A DNA stretch of 64,000 nucleotides. Origin: Eleusine coracana subsp. coracana. Taxonomy: Eukaryota > Streptophyta > Magnoliopsida > Poales > Poaceae. The position numbers and the translations under genes were made by a program. The notes under the pieces were generated by a model, which was not told where the DNA came from, made no database searches, and was given only the letters and a program-made list of their open reading frames with translations. Position 1 is the stretch's first letter. Every line of letters starts with the position of its first letter. Below are positions 1-11,488 of this stretch, in pieces. Location of the stretch: positions 38,342,240 to 38,406,239 of the forward strand of contig CM064425.1 in assembly GCA_032690845.1 (NCBI GenBank). The letters are read 5' to 3'.

Positions 1-1030
1 AAATCAGAGGTGGAATACGGAGGAAAACACAAATGTTCAACAACCAAACTCGATTTATTGGACAGAAACTTAACAAAACTCACTGAAATTTCAGATCGGG
101 TATTGTGTAGTGGAAATTTTTGGTATTTTTAGTTTAGGATAGTAAACAAAGGGGGATACAAAGGGTAAAGATCCTACCGAGCAAACCGTAGCTCTAAATA
201 CCAAGATGATGTGAGGGCTTGCCCGATTTTCTCGTCGTAGGATCTAAGGATAACTGACCCGTGAAACTTGACGAATCGATGGCACCAACATCTGCTAGAA
301 CAGCCACCCATGACAAATGATTTCGCCCAAAAACACGCTTTGGTCGATACCTAACCTGAACCACACAAAGGAGAGGTGGTGCTCTTGCAATCACAAGGAA
401 ACACAAGAACAAGTGGTATAGAAAACTCCCAATCCTCAAGGGAGCAGCAATGGCACAACCCTAAGAACAAGAGCAATAAGCTTCTCTATTTTTCTGAGTT
501 CAATTTATGGTTAGGATTTCCACCAGGTGTACAAGGGTTATTTATACCTGAAACACCCCTCCTAGCTGGGCCAAATCGAAATTACATGGGCCTCAAATGA
601 AACAAGCAAAGCAAAGTCGCACAGGAAAGAAAAAGGAACAAGTCGTTCAGATTAGACAAGTCTGAACTGACAAAAAGGTACACTCCCTGAGATAGAAAGG
701 TTCTAGAGCAGTCTTCACTAAAACATGGATAGCTCTCTCTTCAGAAACCCAATGGATGCACCGTTTGTTGCATATGAAAGTAGACTCCAAGACCTTTCCA
801 TCCATGTATAATGATTAGGATGATAACTCACAAAATGATACAGAATTTGTCATAATGTTGAAGGATAGAATCTGGGCATCAGCACATTTACTTCAACTTG
901 CTCTCTTTGGTATCAAGTGACCACCATGTCTTGGACCTATGCTTCAAACCTGAGGACAAGTAATGCACCTCCATTAGGTATTACATGACTCTTTTGAGTG
1001 GTATGCTTACAATCATTAAAGAAAATATTC
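1..1030 (-). mobile_element. LTR-like or 3' region of a decayed minus-strand retroelement
   Basis: No supported gene. Read on the minus strand, a TATA box (TATAAATA) lies at about 537-548 and is followed by AT-rich leader-like sequence down to position 1. This is the arrangement of an LTR promoter with R/U5. The window starts inside the element, so the left terminus is not seen, and I could not fix the right terminus. It may be the 3' LTR of the element whose gag-like ORF lies at 1031-5277. The small ORFs here have no recognisable domain. Confidence 0.35.
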
Positions 1031-2106
1031 ACCTCATGTTGTAATTGTCTTGCTTTGGCTCGAGTCATTGGTCTCTCATAGAGGTAGTCGCGAGGTTGAA
1101 GATCTTGTTCCAATGGAAGGTCGTGAGAGACGTCCTCATCACTCCCCCTATCTCTATGTCTTCTCCCTCTTTTGCAACAAGCACCAAAAAGAGAGGGAAA
1201 GACTACTCAACGCTCGAGGTCGTAGGAGATAGTGGTGCAGCGACGTCCACTGAAGGCTCTGTGCTGGGCTGCTCCTGTGTCGGATCCTGCTACTTTGCCT
1301 GTGTCTGTGTCACCTGAGCATCAAGGTGGTCAAAGTATGTGAGATCCTCTGGTGACTCAGACCTTCTGTCATGTCCTGTTGTGACAGTGGCGGTCTCCTG
1401 CACAATGGACGTCTAAAGGAGATTGAGATCATCCACGTCCTGCTGAATGAAGCCTCCTCGGACAAGATCCTCTGCTATCTGAGGTGTGACAAGTGTGGAA
1501 ACTGTAGCAGAAAAAGGTAGAGTTGTAGCTGTCTACGGGGCTGCATGAGTGGTGTGCACTATATCAAAGAAGGTTAGACTCCTGACTGGCAGCTGCTGGG
1601 AGGTGGAAGGTGCTGCCATCTGTGACACTGTAGACTATGCGGGCGAGGTGAACAACGCAGATACTAAAGAGGATGACACTGGGGAGAACTATGTCGATGA
1701 GAAAGACTATCCTACTCCCCCTGTTGGTAACTCTCCTAAGTGTGATGACAAGCCGCTAGACTGTGCCGTCATTGTTAACGGTCGTTAAATACCAATTCCG
1801 ACCATCAATATAGCCACAAATAAAGGAGGACTTAGCATTTCACACACATATGTTAGCTAGGAATAATAAGATTCTACTTGTCCTTGGAGATTTATCTGCA
1901 TGCAAAGAATGTATACAAAAGGAGTGGAGAAATGGAGCAAGATCTAGGAGAATACCATTCCAGCCAATGAGACGGTGACAACTGGACATCACACGGATCA
2001 AATACATGGTTGCACGGGATTCCTCCGCAAAGCACCAACTGAAAACACAAGAGGACCCACCTACCAGCCACCCCGAGGAAGCACAGGGCCAAAAGCCCGA
2101 CTTCCA

Positions 2107-2139
2107 GGTCGGCCGACCAAGGGGGGAGGTCGGCTGACC
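2107..2139. repeat. Palindrome pair GGTCGGCCGACC / GGTCGGCTGACC
   Basis: A perfect 12-bp palindrome at 2107-2118 and a one-mismatch copy at 2128-2139 are separated by 9 nt (21-bp period). The pair ends about 110 bp upstream of the LTR TATA box. The geometry matches that of the modules in element C, although the palindrome sequence is different. Confidence 0.9.
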
Positions 2140-2249
2140 AAGTCCTGCGGTTTGCTCCCCCCTTCCACGTGTAACTCCCTCAGCTCTTTGGCAACGTCGG
2201 TGGCCCGAGGTTTCATGGCGGTTATGCTCCATTACCGACCTTTGGTGGC

Positions 2250-2256
2250 TATAAAA
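2250..2256 (+). promoter_or_regulatory. TATA box of the solo LTR
   Basis: TATAAAA in the context ctATAAAAggaggg, followed by a leader-like region. It lies 478 bp inside the LTR and defines the U3/R boundary region. Confidence 0.7.
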
Positions 2257-2630
2257 GGAGGGGAGTGCCTCCCACTTCAACACACACCAAGAAGAGTCCA
2301 TTCTCTAGCATTACGCTTAGTCCTTAGGTCCTAGTAGAGATTAGGATAGAGGAGAGCTGTCTTGAGGTCCTTGACCTAGTCTTGGAGTCTTGGGTATAGT
2401 TCCACACTATCCCTCTCTAGTAAGACTTGTTCCTTTTTATAATATATGTATCTTCTTTACTCTTATGTTTTGTCTTCATACTAGTGTGATAATCATGTGC
2501 CTTTTATATGGTTGTTGCCTAGTTATGTTTGGTTGCTCTATGCTTCACATACTTGTACTAGTCAATCTATCCTTTTACACTCCTTCAATGCATATCATGG
2601 TTAGACATGCTTTAGTCCATAACATGTTAA

Positions 2631-2835
2631 TCCGTAGGGTTAATGTTATGCATGCTATAGTCTTTAGCTTGATGATCCGTAGGGTCGAAGTTATGCATGT
2701 ATTAGCCCTTGACTTGTTGATCCATAGGGTCGGAGTTATGCATTCTCTAGTACTTAACTCGCTGATCCGTCGGGTTAGAGTTAAGTATATTCTTGCTCTC
2801 GAATTGTTGGTCCAAAGGGCCAAAGTCCCATGGGA
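2631..2835 (+). repeat. 45-bp tandem repeat, about 4.5 copies, in the solo LTR
   Basis: The core tccgtagggt recurs at 2631, 2676, 2721, 2766 and 2811, exactly 45 bp apart, with each unit also carrying a gttatgcat-like segment. The period is a multiple of three and there are no indels, so one frame stays open and reads as a 15-residue repeat (IRRVxVMHxLxLxLL pattern). It lies downstream of the LTR TATA box, in R/U5. Confidence 0.9.
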
Positions 2836-5220
2836 GTCAAGAATATTATTTAGCAATGTAACCATGTTGCTTAGGTTGGTGAATAAATTTGAGTGCTTAG
2901 TTGCCCCACGAAGAGGCATAGGTGTGACTGTAAGGACTTAATTTCCTTCTGTCACGTGTCCTAGTATAGGATTGTCAGCAGGTGGTGACAGCCCTGCTGT
3001 GCTTATTAATCCTCCTTGCTCGGCTGGGCATAGGACTTAGGTTTGTATGTGTTCCATGTATTTAACCTATAGACAGGAGTATAGAAGTACATAGGGACCT
3101 AGCTTAACTTTTCCTAACCCACTTAACCTAGACTTCAGACTAATGATAAATCTGATTGTTCTGTGTGTCACTACACATTATCCTTTATTATCCTTACCCC
3201 TATCTATGACTTTGGGACAACTATAAATGACAGACATTGGAGTAATCCAGTGGTGAAATGCTACAACGGGATGTCCGTGTGCATGCGGATTTAACTTGCC
3301 TACACTAACCATCTGTTGAGTTCTACCAACAAGTTGTCCTGGCGCCTTGTCCAGGTCTATGTATTTGGTGTGACTTAGCAGATGTCAACAAGCATTTTAG
3401 GAACCGTTGCCAGGGATACTAATATTTCTGGTGTGATGTTAAGAAATGTCAACAGCCATCAGAGCTGTGAAGGGGCCTCCCTGTGTCGGTAGCTGCTGAG
3501 CATGTGGTAGTATAGGACCTCCTGTCTGCTAACTGGACTGTCCTCTAGTGAGCTCTGTCATCTGGCTCAACAGATGTGACATCAGTCTCATTTGTTACTG
3601 CTGGAACTCTGCCTGTATCCTCAGCACATCCATGATTTGACGCCTCTCCTTAGTAATGTTCTGGATGAAGTCACTCAGACGTCCTGCAAGCATTGCAATG
3701 GTGGAGGCGTGATCAGTCTCTGTAGCTGTTGGCTGAGGTGGTGCTCCTGTACTCGCTGACTCAGGAACTACCATCTCTGGATGAGCCTCGTGCTCGTGGG
3801 TGACTGGCGGTGACTCATGCTCGTCCGTCTGCTAGCTGGAGGTTGATTGTGATCCCCTGGGGACTTGAGGTGCATAGTTAGTGATCACCTTAGGGAACGC
3901 CTCGTACTGCTCCTCCGTCACTAGTCCTAGTCTCCTCAGAAGGTAACAGATGTAAGATCCATAGACTAGGTGACGTCCTCCAACCCTCTCAGAAATAACC
4001 TCCTCCATCTCAGCAATCATCAGTTTTGTCAAGTCAAACTGCTGTCTCCTGAGCATAGCTGCAACTGCCCGCTGGTGTAGGAGTGTGAACTCCTCCTTAT
4101 ATCCAGACCTCAATATGATAGTCCTGGTGACTATCGCTCTGACAACCTTAGCCTCTGCAGTGAGACTCACAGGGCATCTGTTGAACCCTGGTGTGTTAGG
4201 CGGTTGAATGGCTACAGACACCATGTCATCTGGAGGTAGCATCCCTCCCTGTGGTCTGCGGGGTAGAGCCCTATCTCCGTAGGCGCTCCTGTATAACTGC
4301 AAGTTTGAAGCTATCAATCCCAATGCAGCTATAAGATCCTCCCTGGTCAAGTGCTGGAGCTCTCCTCTGTACATGAACCAGATCTCTGAGCGATCTCTAG
4401 CTACCCATAGTGAGGCATAGAACTCAATCACTATATCCTCTCTATACTTATAGGGACTGGTGACCAACTCTGCTAGTTCGGGCATGTAGTTGAAGTACTG
4501 CTACATGTACGTGCTTGTGGCTCTCCTCATAGCCTGGTAAGTCACATACTGCTATGGCACGTACACTCCAGACTTGCCCTTCCTGGCAAGGTAGCATCTC
4601 AAACCCTCAGCAATCCTCCTCTACAGACTGGTCCAGTACCTCTCTCCTCCAGCAGGGTCTGTAGATATGGGAACCCACTGCTCGAAGGATACGAGGTGAC
4701 TCACCTTGAGATCCCTGGTGGGAACCTCAAGTATGTCTCTCTCTCCTGCTGCAGCTACAAGTCTTTGCAGTCTCCTGGTGCACACAACATACGTGCACTT
4801 TGGGTCTCCTGCCCGGTGAGCTGACCTCTGATGTGATGTTGTCTGCTCTGGCTCCTCCTCCTCTGAGGACTCTGACTCTGACTTGTCAGACTCTCCCGTC
4901 TCCTTTGACTCCTCTGACTCCTCCTCCTACTGCCTGGAGGATCTCTGCTCCACAATTCTCGACGACCTCCCCTGATGAGAAGTCGGAGTACCCTGCGACC
5001 ACGATGGCAGTCTCACACCTGTGTACAGTTCTAGGGCTGCTCTACTCTGTCTGGTGCTCCTCCTACGGCCCTGATCATCAGTCTGTGTTCTTGTGATTAG
5101 TAGAGCTCCTAGGGTTCTGTGTGACTGCTCCATGGCATCTAGGTGCTGTGCTATCTATCTAGCTCTCTCAAACTCTGGGTCCAGCCTGGTCCTCTTCTTG
5201 CCTCTGGGCTTCTCTGGCAT

Positions 5221-5259
5221 CTTGCCCTTGCCCTTGCCCTTGCCCTTGCCCTTGCCCTT
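5221..5259. repeat. Hexanucleotide repeat (CTTGCC)n
   Basis: Six or more tandem CTTGCC units. On the minus strand they encode alternating Gly-Lys at the N-terminus of the gag-like ORF. Confidence 0.9.
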
Positions 5260-5277
5260 ATCCTGTCCTCCTGCCAT

Positions 5278-5845
5278 CACTGCTGCTGACTGAACAACTA
5301 CCACTACACGCACATAGGTAGGGATGGGATAAGTATAGAATCTAGTATGATCTACAAGAAAAGCACCGCTAGGTAAGAATGCGCAATAGAAATCCTAGCA
5401 CTGAATGAAGGACATGAGCACCGAGCAAATATGAAGTACAATAGTGATCATCGAATATATGTGGCTGGTGCGAATCAACAAGTGTACAGTCAAATAATGG
5501 CAATTAATCTAACTGTAGACTAAACGAGAGACGAAACCCTAGAATTACAATTAACAGATAAGCATGGAATTAATTGCAACTTAGGTTGAGCTAATTACCC
5601 AATTAATGTAACTAAAAACTAGAATGTTACTCTAATTGCATCAATTAGGGAAATTGCTCACAATTTAGGGTATGAAACAATGAATAGGAAGAAGTATCAA
5701 TACCCTACGAGAATCGATGATGAATACCTCGGAGAACTCATGACCGATCGCCGAAAACTTGGAGCTTTTGTCGCCGGCAATGGAGGAAGGGGGAAAGGGG
5801 CAAGCTCTGCCCTAGATGTAGTGGAGCTCGGCTCTGAGGCTTATG

Positions 5846-5896
<51 letters not shown>

Positions 5897-6240
5897 GCAG
5901 CACATCGGCACTCAGCGGCAGGGCGACGGTGATGCACGACGGTAGCGGCGGCTGCGGGTGCTCTGTGGCGGCAGCGCCTAGGGTTTATGCGGCGCGAGCG
6001 GCGGCGTGCGCGAGGGAGTCAGGTTATGGAGGCGAGCTCGCTGGCTCGTCGGTGAAGGCGGGCTTGAGCGTGGCGCGTCGACTGGAAGGGGAGGACTCGG
6101 CCCGAACTTGGTGTCGGGAGAGAACGAGGATGAAGCCAAAACGATGGTTCCCGATTTTGACCTAAGGTCAAAGAAGAGATCGACGGTCGAGATCTATCAA
6201 GGCCATGTCAACGGTCATAGATTGAAGTGCATTACGCGTT
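5278..6240 (-). other. Non-coding leader upstream of the gag-like ORF
   Basis: AT-rich sequence next to the ATG passes into GC-rich sequence from about 5750 to 6160, with a (GA)22 microsatellite at 5849-5893. The layout resembles the 5' leader of a large grass gypsy element read on the minus strand. No LTR end or primer-binding site could be recognised at its right boundary. The plus-strand ORF across it, with a run of Arg-Glu, is an artefact of the microsatellite. Confidence 0.4.
5849..5893. repeat. (GA)n microsatellite, about 22 units
   Basis: An uninterrupted GA dinucleotide run. It is a pyrimidine tract on the minus strand, as often found in plant 5' leaders. Confidence 0.98.
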
Positions 6241-6252
6241 TTAAGCATAGTG

Positions 6253-6412
6253 ACTGGACGGTCCGGTCAGCTCCAGGTCTGCTGGCTCCCATACAGACCG
6301 GAGGGTACGGTCTCTAGGACCGTTCTGTCCGATCTCTATGACCAGACTGTCTCGGTGCACTATGCACTAGGCACTGACCGGACTGTACGATCCAATGATC
6401 AGACTGTACGAT
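6253..6412. repeat. Sirevirus-type palindrome array (ACCGGACNGTCCGGT-like)
   Basis: Six degenerate copies start at 6253, 6297, 6319, 6341, 6377 and 6398. Offsets are 44 (twice 22), 22, 22, 36 and 21 bp. The first copy (actggacggtccggt) is nearest to a perfect palindrome. Sireviruses are known to carry multiply repeated palindromes of this kind. Confidence 0.75.
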
Positions 6413-7255
6413 CACTACCCGGATTTTGCTGAATCAAAGAATTTCTCCAATTTCCAAGTGCCCTCACTCAACACCCAATTAAACAATGCACTTGGAGCAT
6501 GAAGGGAACTCTCAAACACTCGTTTTCAAATAGTGGCTCTCTATGGCCTTATAATTTTCGCAAATGCCAAATGTAGATCAAGCAAATAAGAACCAAGGCA
6601 GTTAAGAACCAAATGGGTATGTATAAGCCTTAGTCTATGAACCACGCGAGTGGGTTTAACCTCGGAGTTCATAAGAGCTTGCTCAATGGGCATGAAGCAC
6701 AATCCTTTTCTTTGGTCACACTTATGGAGATGTAATCTCATATAGATCATGAGGCACAAATATCTCCAAATGGGACAAGTCTCCTTTGTGTTTCCTATAT
6801 GATTCATGCAACAAGCATTTTACATATGCAATAAAAGTAAACATGCCATGTGAATGCAAGCAATATTAAACAAGACACAAAGGAAACCTAACAATGTCAA
6901 GTTTGAACCCCTCCCAAGATTATTCACTATAAGCCATACCCTTGCCTTGAGAGAAGCCAAACCACCATCTCAAGCACTCCCCCTTGCTTATAGCTGTCTT
7001 GAGTGGGTTAGACATTGACTAATTTTGATGTGTTTTTCTTTCTAGTTATTTACACATGCATGGATGTAAAACATACTATTCACAAAGGAGTCCTAGTTAT
7101 CATGCAATGCAAGAAAAGAAAGAACACACTACTACTACAAAGAACAAACACGGATACCTCCTTCATGACTAGATATGTCGTTGAGGTCCATGTCACTTGT
7201 GGTGGACTTCACTTGATCTTCAAGTAAGCTCCTGGTCCATCACCACCACCATCGT

Positions 7256-8688
7256 CTAGGTCTTGTTCTTAGGCACCCATTTGTACTTTGTTGACCTCTC
7301 AAGATCAATAATGCACTTAGGCTCCCACATACTCCTGACCTTTCTCTTCTTGTTTGGTGGTCCCAAAGCCTTTGCCTTCACCTTGCCATCCTTGTCCCTA
7401 AAAAGCTTGAAATGGGTGTTCCCATGGTACAAGTTAGCGTTAGGTAAAGCAATGAAACTGGTGTGGTCATCCTTGCAACACCTTGCAATAGTAGTCATTG
7501 GTGAGTAGGGGTTTGATCCATATGGGAATGGAATCACTTGTCCCGATGATGTCAATGGCGGTGGGGTATGAGCCAAGTCCATGATGGGAGACATTGTTCA
7601 CAAGATTTCTCCCAAGAATCTCCTTGTGGATGGCTCTACCATGTGTGAGCCTCTCGAAGCCGTCCATCACCATCTTCCTTTCTTCCTTGAGCTTATGATA
7701 TTCCTTCAAAACAGAGGACTCAAGAGAAGAAACCTTGACAGAGGTGGTTAGTTCATCACACATAGTAGAAGCATCACTCTTTGATGAACTAGAGGAGGAA
7801 GAGGCAAGATTATCAACATTGATGGCCTCAAAAGTAAGTTCAAGGGCCTCGTACTTCTCACGTAGCTCTACATGATCACCCTTGAATTTGTCATAACTCT
7901 TGTTTAGGGCCTTATGAGATGTGACAAGGTCATTGAGCTCACTCTCAAGCTCACCAACACGGTCCTTAGCCAACTTACATTCTTTTCTTACCACTTCCAA
8001 CATTTTAGATTTCTTGACAACGATGTCACGGGCTTGCTCAAGCATACTCCAAAGCTCGGTGCAAGAGTGCTCCTCATCATCGTTGTCGTCATTGCTCTCA
8101 TCGTCACTCTCCCTAAGTTGGCTCGTGGCCATGAGGCACATGGGAGGTGGAGGAACAGCTCGAGGTAGAGTGGTCTTGATCATTGCTAGGCCAGCCACTT
8201 CATCATCATCACTTGAAAGAGGAGGATACTTCACTTGAGTTGTCGCTTGTCCACTCCCCAACAAGAGCCTTGTGTGAGAACTTCTACTTGAGCTCTTTTC
8301 CTTTGCCCTTGTCCTTGTTGGAGAACCTCTTCTTCTTGTACTTGGCTTTGGGGTCTTCTTCTTCTTTATCATCACTTGACTCTTGAGCTTTGAATATTTC
8401 TTTCTTTGGCTTGGGGTAATCTCGAACAAAGTGATTCTTGGAGCCGCAGTTGAAGCATTTTCCCTTGGACTTGGAGGCGAACGTGTTCTTGAAGGTCCTC
8501 ATATTCTTCATGAGAAGTGCCAAGTCCTCACTCAAGTCATCTTCATCATCATCATCTTCTTCTTCCTCAATCACTGCGTTCTTCTTGCTCTTGACAGGCT
8601 CTTGCTTCTCAGCTTCAAGAGCTAGGTTGGATGGTTGTGGATCATCCAAACCCAAATGTTGCATATTGATCAATTGAATGGCAATTGT
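7256..8688 (-). pseudogene. Sirevirus-like gag, truncated and frameshifted
   Basis: Gag packages element RNA. In order on the minus strand: an acidic stretch (EEEEDDDDEDD), a zinc knuckle (CFNCGSKNHFVRDYP) in which the last Cys of the CX2CX4HX4C motif is Tyr, a Lys-rich stretch, a second acidic patch and a long coiled coil of about 100 residues (8020-7640). It ends near YKWVPKNK at 7262. Long Sirevirus gags with a coiled coil after the knuckle are well known. The frame shifts at about 8290-8400 and again at about 7470-7590, and there is a stop after KGKELK at 8284. The N-terminal half is missing beyond 8688. The Cys-to-Tyr change would remove a zinc ligand. It is non-functional as it stands. 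Confidence 0.8.
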
Positions 8689-8891
8689 AAGGACCGAAGG
8701 CGTACCGAGAGAGGGGGGGGTGAATCGGTAAGCCGACCATGAATTCGAATACTTCAATTTCATACCACTAAATCCTGACAATCGTTGCAACCTAACAAGT
8801 CTAGTAGGCCAAGACCCTACACATGCTAGTGTTCATGATGAGTGCAAATGCGGAAGCTAAACACACTAGCCTATGCAAGCCACAATTCAAC
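8688..8891. other. Unassigned repeat fragment between gag and FAR1-like pseudogene
   Basis: An abrupt switch from Sirevirus gag to sequence beginning ttgtaaggaccgaaggcg and containing gagagggggggtgaat, a string typical of grass LTR ends. No coding content, inverted ends or TSD could be matched. It is probably a remnant of another LTR element. Confidence 0.3.
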
Positions 8892-9717
8892 CTAATCACT
8901 AGAGCACACAATTGTCAAATAGTAAAGAGGGGTCAAGGAATGTTCATGATTTTTTCCCGAGGTCTCGAAAGGATGGCACCTTCCTCTAATCCTCATTGGA
9001 CCACTTCTGTTGGAGTGCCGGTCCCTCCCGCACTGGTAATTCAACCTAATCACCATTCTTGCTTTGCATTGTGTGTACTTCATAGTTTCTCTTTTCCTTT
9101 TTCTCCTTTTACCTCCATTCTCTTCAACAAACTGGTAATTCTCTACCCGCTCCTGCTCAGAATCAGAGCCATCAAGCATCTGCCCAACATAATTCTCAGT
9201 TTTTCTTTTCTTCCCTTTACCTTCCTTGTTACAAACAAACTGAACCTTCTCCAAAACTCCAGTTCAAGCAGAACGCCACGAAGTGTTTGTCTGAATAGAG
9301 AAACCTATTTTTTTGTCATATGAGTTGTAGTACAGTTTTGCTTCTTCCAAAGTGTCAAACATCTTTCCTATGTAGGGTCCTTCTGGTGTTGACCACACTT
9401 CTACTTGCTCGTTGTCTTGTAAAATAATACCTTGAACACCATGGACACCAGCAACCCCTCTGAGCAATAGCTTCTCGTGCTAAAACCTGTCCAACATTGC
9501 CCTGACAAGCACCAACTGGGGCACTCGGTTCACCATGTTCATTCACGGGCCCTAGTCTTATTTCCTCTAATGATAATCTGATCTCTGAAACACTTAGATC
9601 CTCCACACAAGCAGCAACATCAACTTGTATATAGAAGGTTGGGTTGTGGGTAAAAGGGTCATCACCAATCTCCATTATGAAGTCAATGTCAATATCGGGA
9701 GGCTTATTTAGATCCAT
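8892..9717 (-). pseudogene. FAR1/FHY3-like (MULE-related) DNA-binding domain protein, broken
   Basis: From the ATG at 9717 (MDLNKPPDIDID), an acidic N-terminus leads into a FAR1-type WRKY-GCM1 zinc-finger region: PYIGKMFDTLEEAKLYYNSY, then GFSIQTNTS, FVCNKEGKGKKRK and CKARMVIRL. The FAR1 domain binds DNA. It occurs in transposases of Mutator-like elements and in the FRS proteins derived from them. The frame slips near 9467-9480, a TGA interrupts it at 9264-9266 within the domain, and it slips again after CKARMVIRL; a CHPF..NHEHSL remnant follows. The sequence ends at about 8892 where repeat DNA begins, so the transposase core is missing. Whether it was an FRS gene or a transposon gene cannot be decided. 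Confidence 0.75.
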
Positions 9718-10537
9718 CTGTAGTGAAAAAAACTAAGCTAATCTAGATAAGGAACATTTCAATCATTCATAAGCAACATAACCATCATTCATAAGCAACA
9801 TAACCATCAATCATAAGCAACTGTATTCTGAATGTTCTGTACGTTACATAGCAACAACACTGCATATAAATAAGCTTCTTAAATTGAATAAAAAATGCTA
9901 ATGTCTGAATGTTCTACACTTTTTTATTCAGGGACCCACAGGACATGAGCAGGCAACAAAGGTGTAAATTTTGGGAGTCAATTTGGAAGTTTTCATCTTA
10001 CTCTGTAGCTTTTCCATGCTATCTATTACCATATCTTGTGCAGCCTATGAAAAATCTGTATATCAATATAAATACAAAGTCTGCTATGGTGAAGATAAAC
10101 TACATGAACGAGGAAATTATTGTTGAGTCATGTTCTACTTTGTGAAAAAATTATATTTACTGTGTGCATGTGTGCTTGTGGCTGTTTTTTTCTCAGATCT
10201 GTTTTGATTTTCTTAAAAAAACTGTTGGACGGAAGCATGGTTTCTAGGTAAAATTGCTTTACCTTTTCACCTGGTGTAGCTTGGTGGTGCCCAGCAATGG
10301 CGATCGCCCTGCCCCTGCCTCCCTGTTGCTGCGATCAGAAAGGAAATAAAAGATTGCTTTTTCTTTCGGGAACCAGGAGGCGGCAGCGGTTGGATCTGGA
10401 CGAGCAGGTACCTTTTTTACTCTTCTACAACAAGTGGGCCCGGGTGCAAGGATCTGGACGAGCTTTTTCCCCTTCCCACGCAAGCGCGCTCCCGCGCGCG
10501 CGTCAAAGTCGGCCGCGGCTCGTACCGCGCGCATGTC
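9718..10537. other. Unassigned, upstream of the FAR1-like pseudogene
   Basis: AT-rich to about 10260, then GC-rich (10290-10537). A 33-bp-spaced tandem duplication with the core gtcaaagtcgg (10502 and 10535) sits at the right end, and the LINE inserted in its second unit. No domain is recognised. Confidence 0.4.
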
Positions 10538-10552
10538 AAAGTCGGTGGTGAC
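10538..10552. repeat. LINE target-site duplication, left copy
   Basis: AAAGTCGGTGGTGAC matches AAAGTCGGTCGTGAC at 11489-11503 in 14 of 15 positions. Confidence 0.85.
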
Positions 10553-11488
10553 ATGCCCACATCTTCTTCGACTGTGCATTCGCCCGGGCGGTCTGATACT
10601 TCGGTCCAAATACCATCAGATCAGATGTCCTCCCATAGGGCCTAAATGGAGTACAGGACCTAAATGGAGTACAGGACCAGTTGATTGCTTTATTTGAAAC
10701 TATGCCTGAAACAGCAACAATCAACACCTACTTGGTCCTATTATGGTACATATGAAGGGCGAGGAACGATCATCGTTTTGCCGTAAAAAATTGGTCTGTT
10801 TTGCAGGTACACTTAGCAACAAAGGCACAGCTACAACAAGATGGAAAGGAGGAAGAAGCACCACAGCACCATATAACACCGCTGCCACCAATGCAGCCTA
10901 CTGTGGCACTCCCATGACAGGGGGTTCGATGTCACACGGACACATGTCGGCCGCAGCCCTCACCACATGATACGGTGGGCATTAGAGTCCTCTTCTTCAA
11001 CACAACAGGGCCCATCACACCGGCAGTCCACATACAGATATCTACGAAGGGATGCCACTCACCGCTACAAGCTGAAGCCAAGGCCATGCTGTTTGCCTCA
11101 CATATTGTCAAAGCCCTTCATTATGACAACATCATGTTCTGCTTCGACAACAAGGTGCTCGCCTCCACCGCCGGCCAAGGAAACTTTCAACAAGACCTAG
11201 GAGATTGGACATTGAGACCCCTGCTTTATCAGTTCAAGACACAATACCCAAGCCATTCACTACAGAGTCACCAAGATCAATAGGAAAGAAAACACAACAG
11301 CACATAACTTGGCTCGTAACGCAAGGTCCGAGGATACATCCACTCCGCTCTTTATTTGTAATCACTTAACACACCATTCACAATGCCTAGTTATAGAGGC
11401 GTTGCAACACTTTGTCTGGGGTTCTTATACCCCAAAATCTATAATCTGTCGTTAATTCAATGGAATACAGGTTTTCTTTGTAAAAAAA
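10553..11488 (+). mobile_element. 5'-truncated LINE (non-LTR retrotransposon)
   Basis: A 936-bp insertion bounded by a 15-bp near-perfect target-site duplication and ending in a short poly-A run (11482-11491, which overlaps the right TSD). At the left end, CPHLFFDCAFAR (frame of 10552-10587) is the His/Cys motif of the reverse-transcriptase C-terminal zinc-binding region. From 10975 to about 11430 a plant-LINE RNase H-like domain follows (PLQAEAKAMLFASHIVKAL, then FCFDNK, then NLARNARSED). Stops and shifts show that it is dead. An 18-bp direct duplication (cctaaatggagtacagga) lies at about 10640-10680. 5' truncation is the usual outcome of target-primed reverse transcription. Confidence 0.85.

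Larger units (their letters stand above)
1773..3454 (+). mobile_element. Solo LTR (Ty3/gypsy, Tat-like), 1682 bp
   Basis: The element starts TGTTAACGG and ends GTCAACA, an imperfect terminal inverted repeat of the TG..CA type. It is flanked by a 5-bp target-site duplication with one transition (GTCAT at 1768-1772, GCCAT at 3455-3459). A TATA box at 2250-2256 fixes plus orientation, with U3 to the left. No primer-binding site or internal domain follows, so this is a solo LTR left by LTR-LTR recombination. It split the older minus-strand gag-like ORF. It holds a palindrome pair in U3 and a 45-bp tandem array downstream of the TATA box. Assignment to Tat rests on the terminal sequence style and is tentative; the solo LTR itself is well supported. 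Confidence 0.85.
1031..5277 (-). pseudogene. Decayed gag-like / putative plant transposon protein ORF of a gypsy-type element
   Basis: The reading frame starts at the ATG at 5277-5275 with a lysine-glycine repeat encoded by a hexanucleotide array, then a basic and Ser/Arg/Glu-rich stretch. The best-preserved part is 217 codons at 4485-3832, with the pattern (IEFYASLW, MYRGELQHLT, a Leu-rich helix) of the plant transposon protein domain found in gag-like ORFs of large grass Ty3/gypsy elements. Several in-frame stops upstream, many of them TAG where CAG is likely, show that it is dead. The frame is split by a solo LTR at 1773-3454, and similar low-complexity coding-like sequence resumes at about 1031-1772. 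No protease or reverse transcriptase is seen, so this was probably a non-autonomous element. The family assignment is by pattern only. Confidence 0.5.
6240..8688 (-). mobile_element. Deleted Ty1/copia Sirevirus-like element
   Basis: Minus-strand order: gag fragment (8688-7256), then directly a 3' non-coding region with a purine-rich segment (agcaagggggag on the minus strand, near 6980), then an LTR-like region with a palindrome array (6253-6412). Protease, integrase and reverse transcriptase are missing between gag and the 3' region, so the element is an internal deletion derivative. At about 8688 the gag N-terminus is cut by unrelated sequence. Repeated palindromes of the ACCGGACNGTCCGGT type in non-coding regions are an established trait of Sireviruses. 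LTR boundaries could not be fixed. Confidence 0.55.

Noticed and set aside
2390..2941. 183-codon plus-strand ORF as a protein gene
   Set aside because: It lies inside a solo LTR and is open only because a 45-bp tandem array keeps the frame; no start context or domain.
5749..5900. Plus-strand ORF with a run of alternating Arg-Glu
   Set aside because: Produced by the (GA)n microsatellite; no domain on either side, and the leader is better read on the minus strand.
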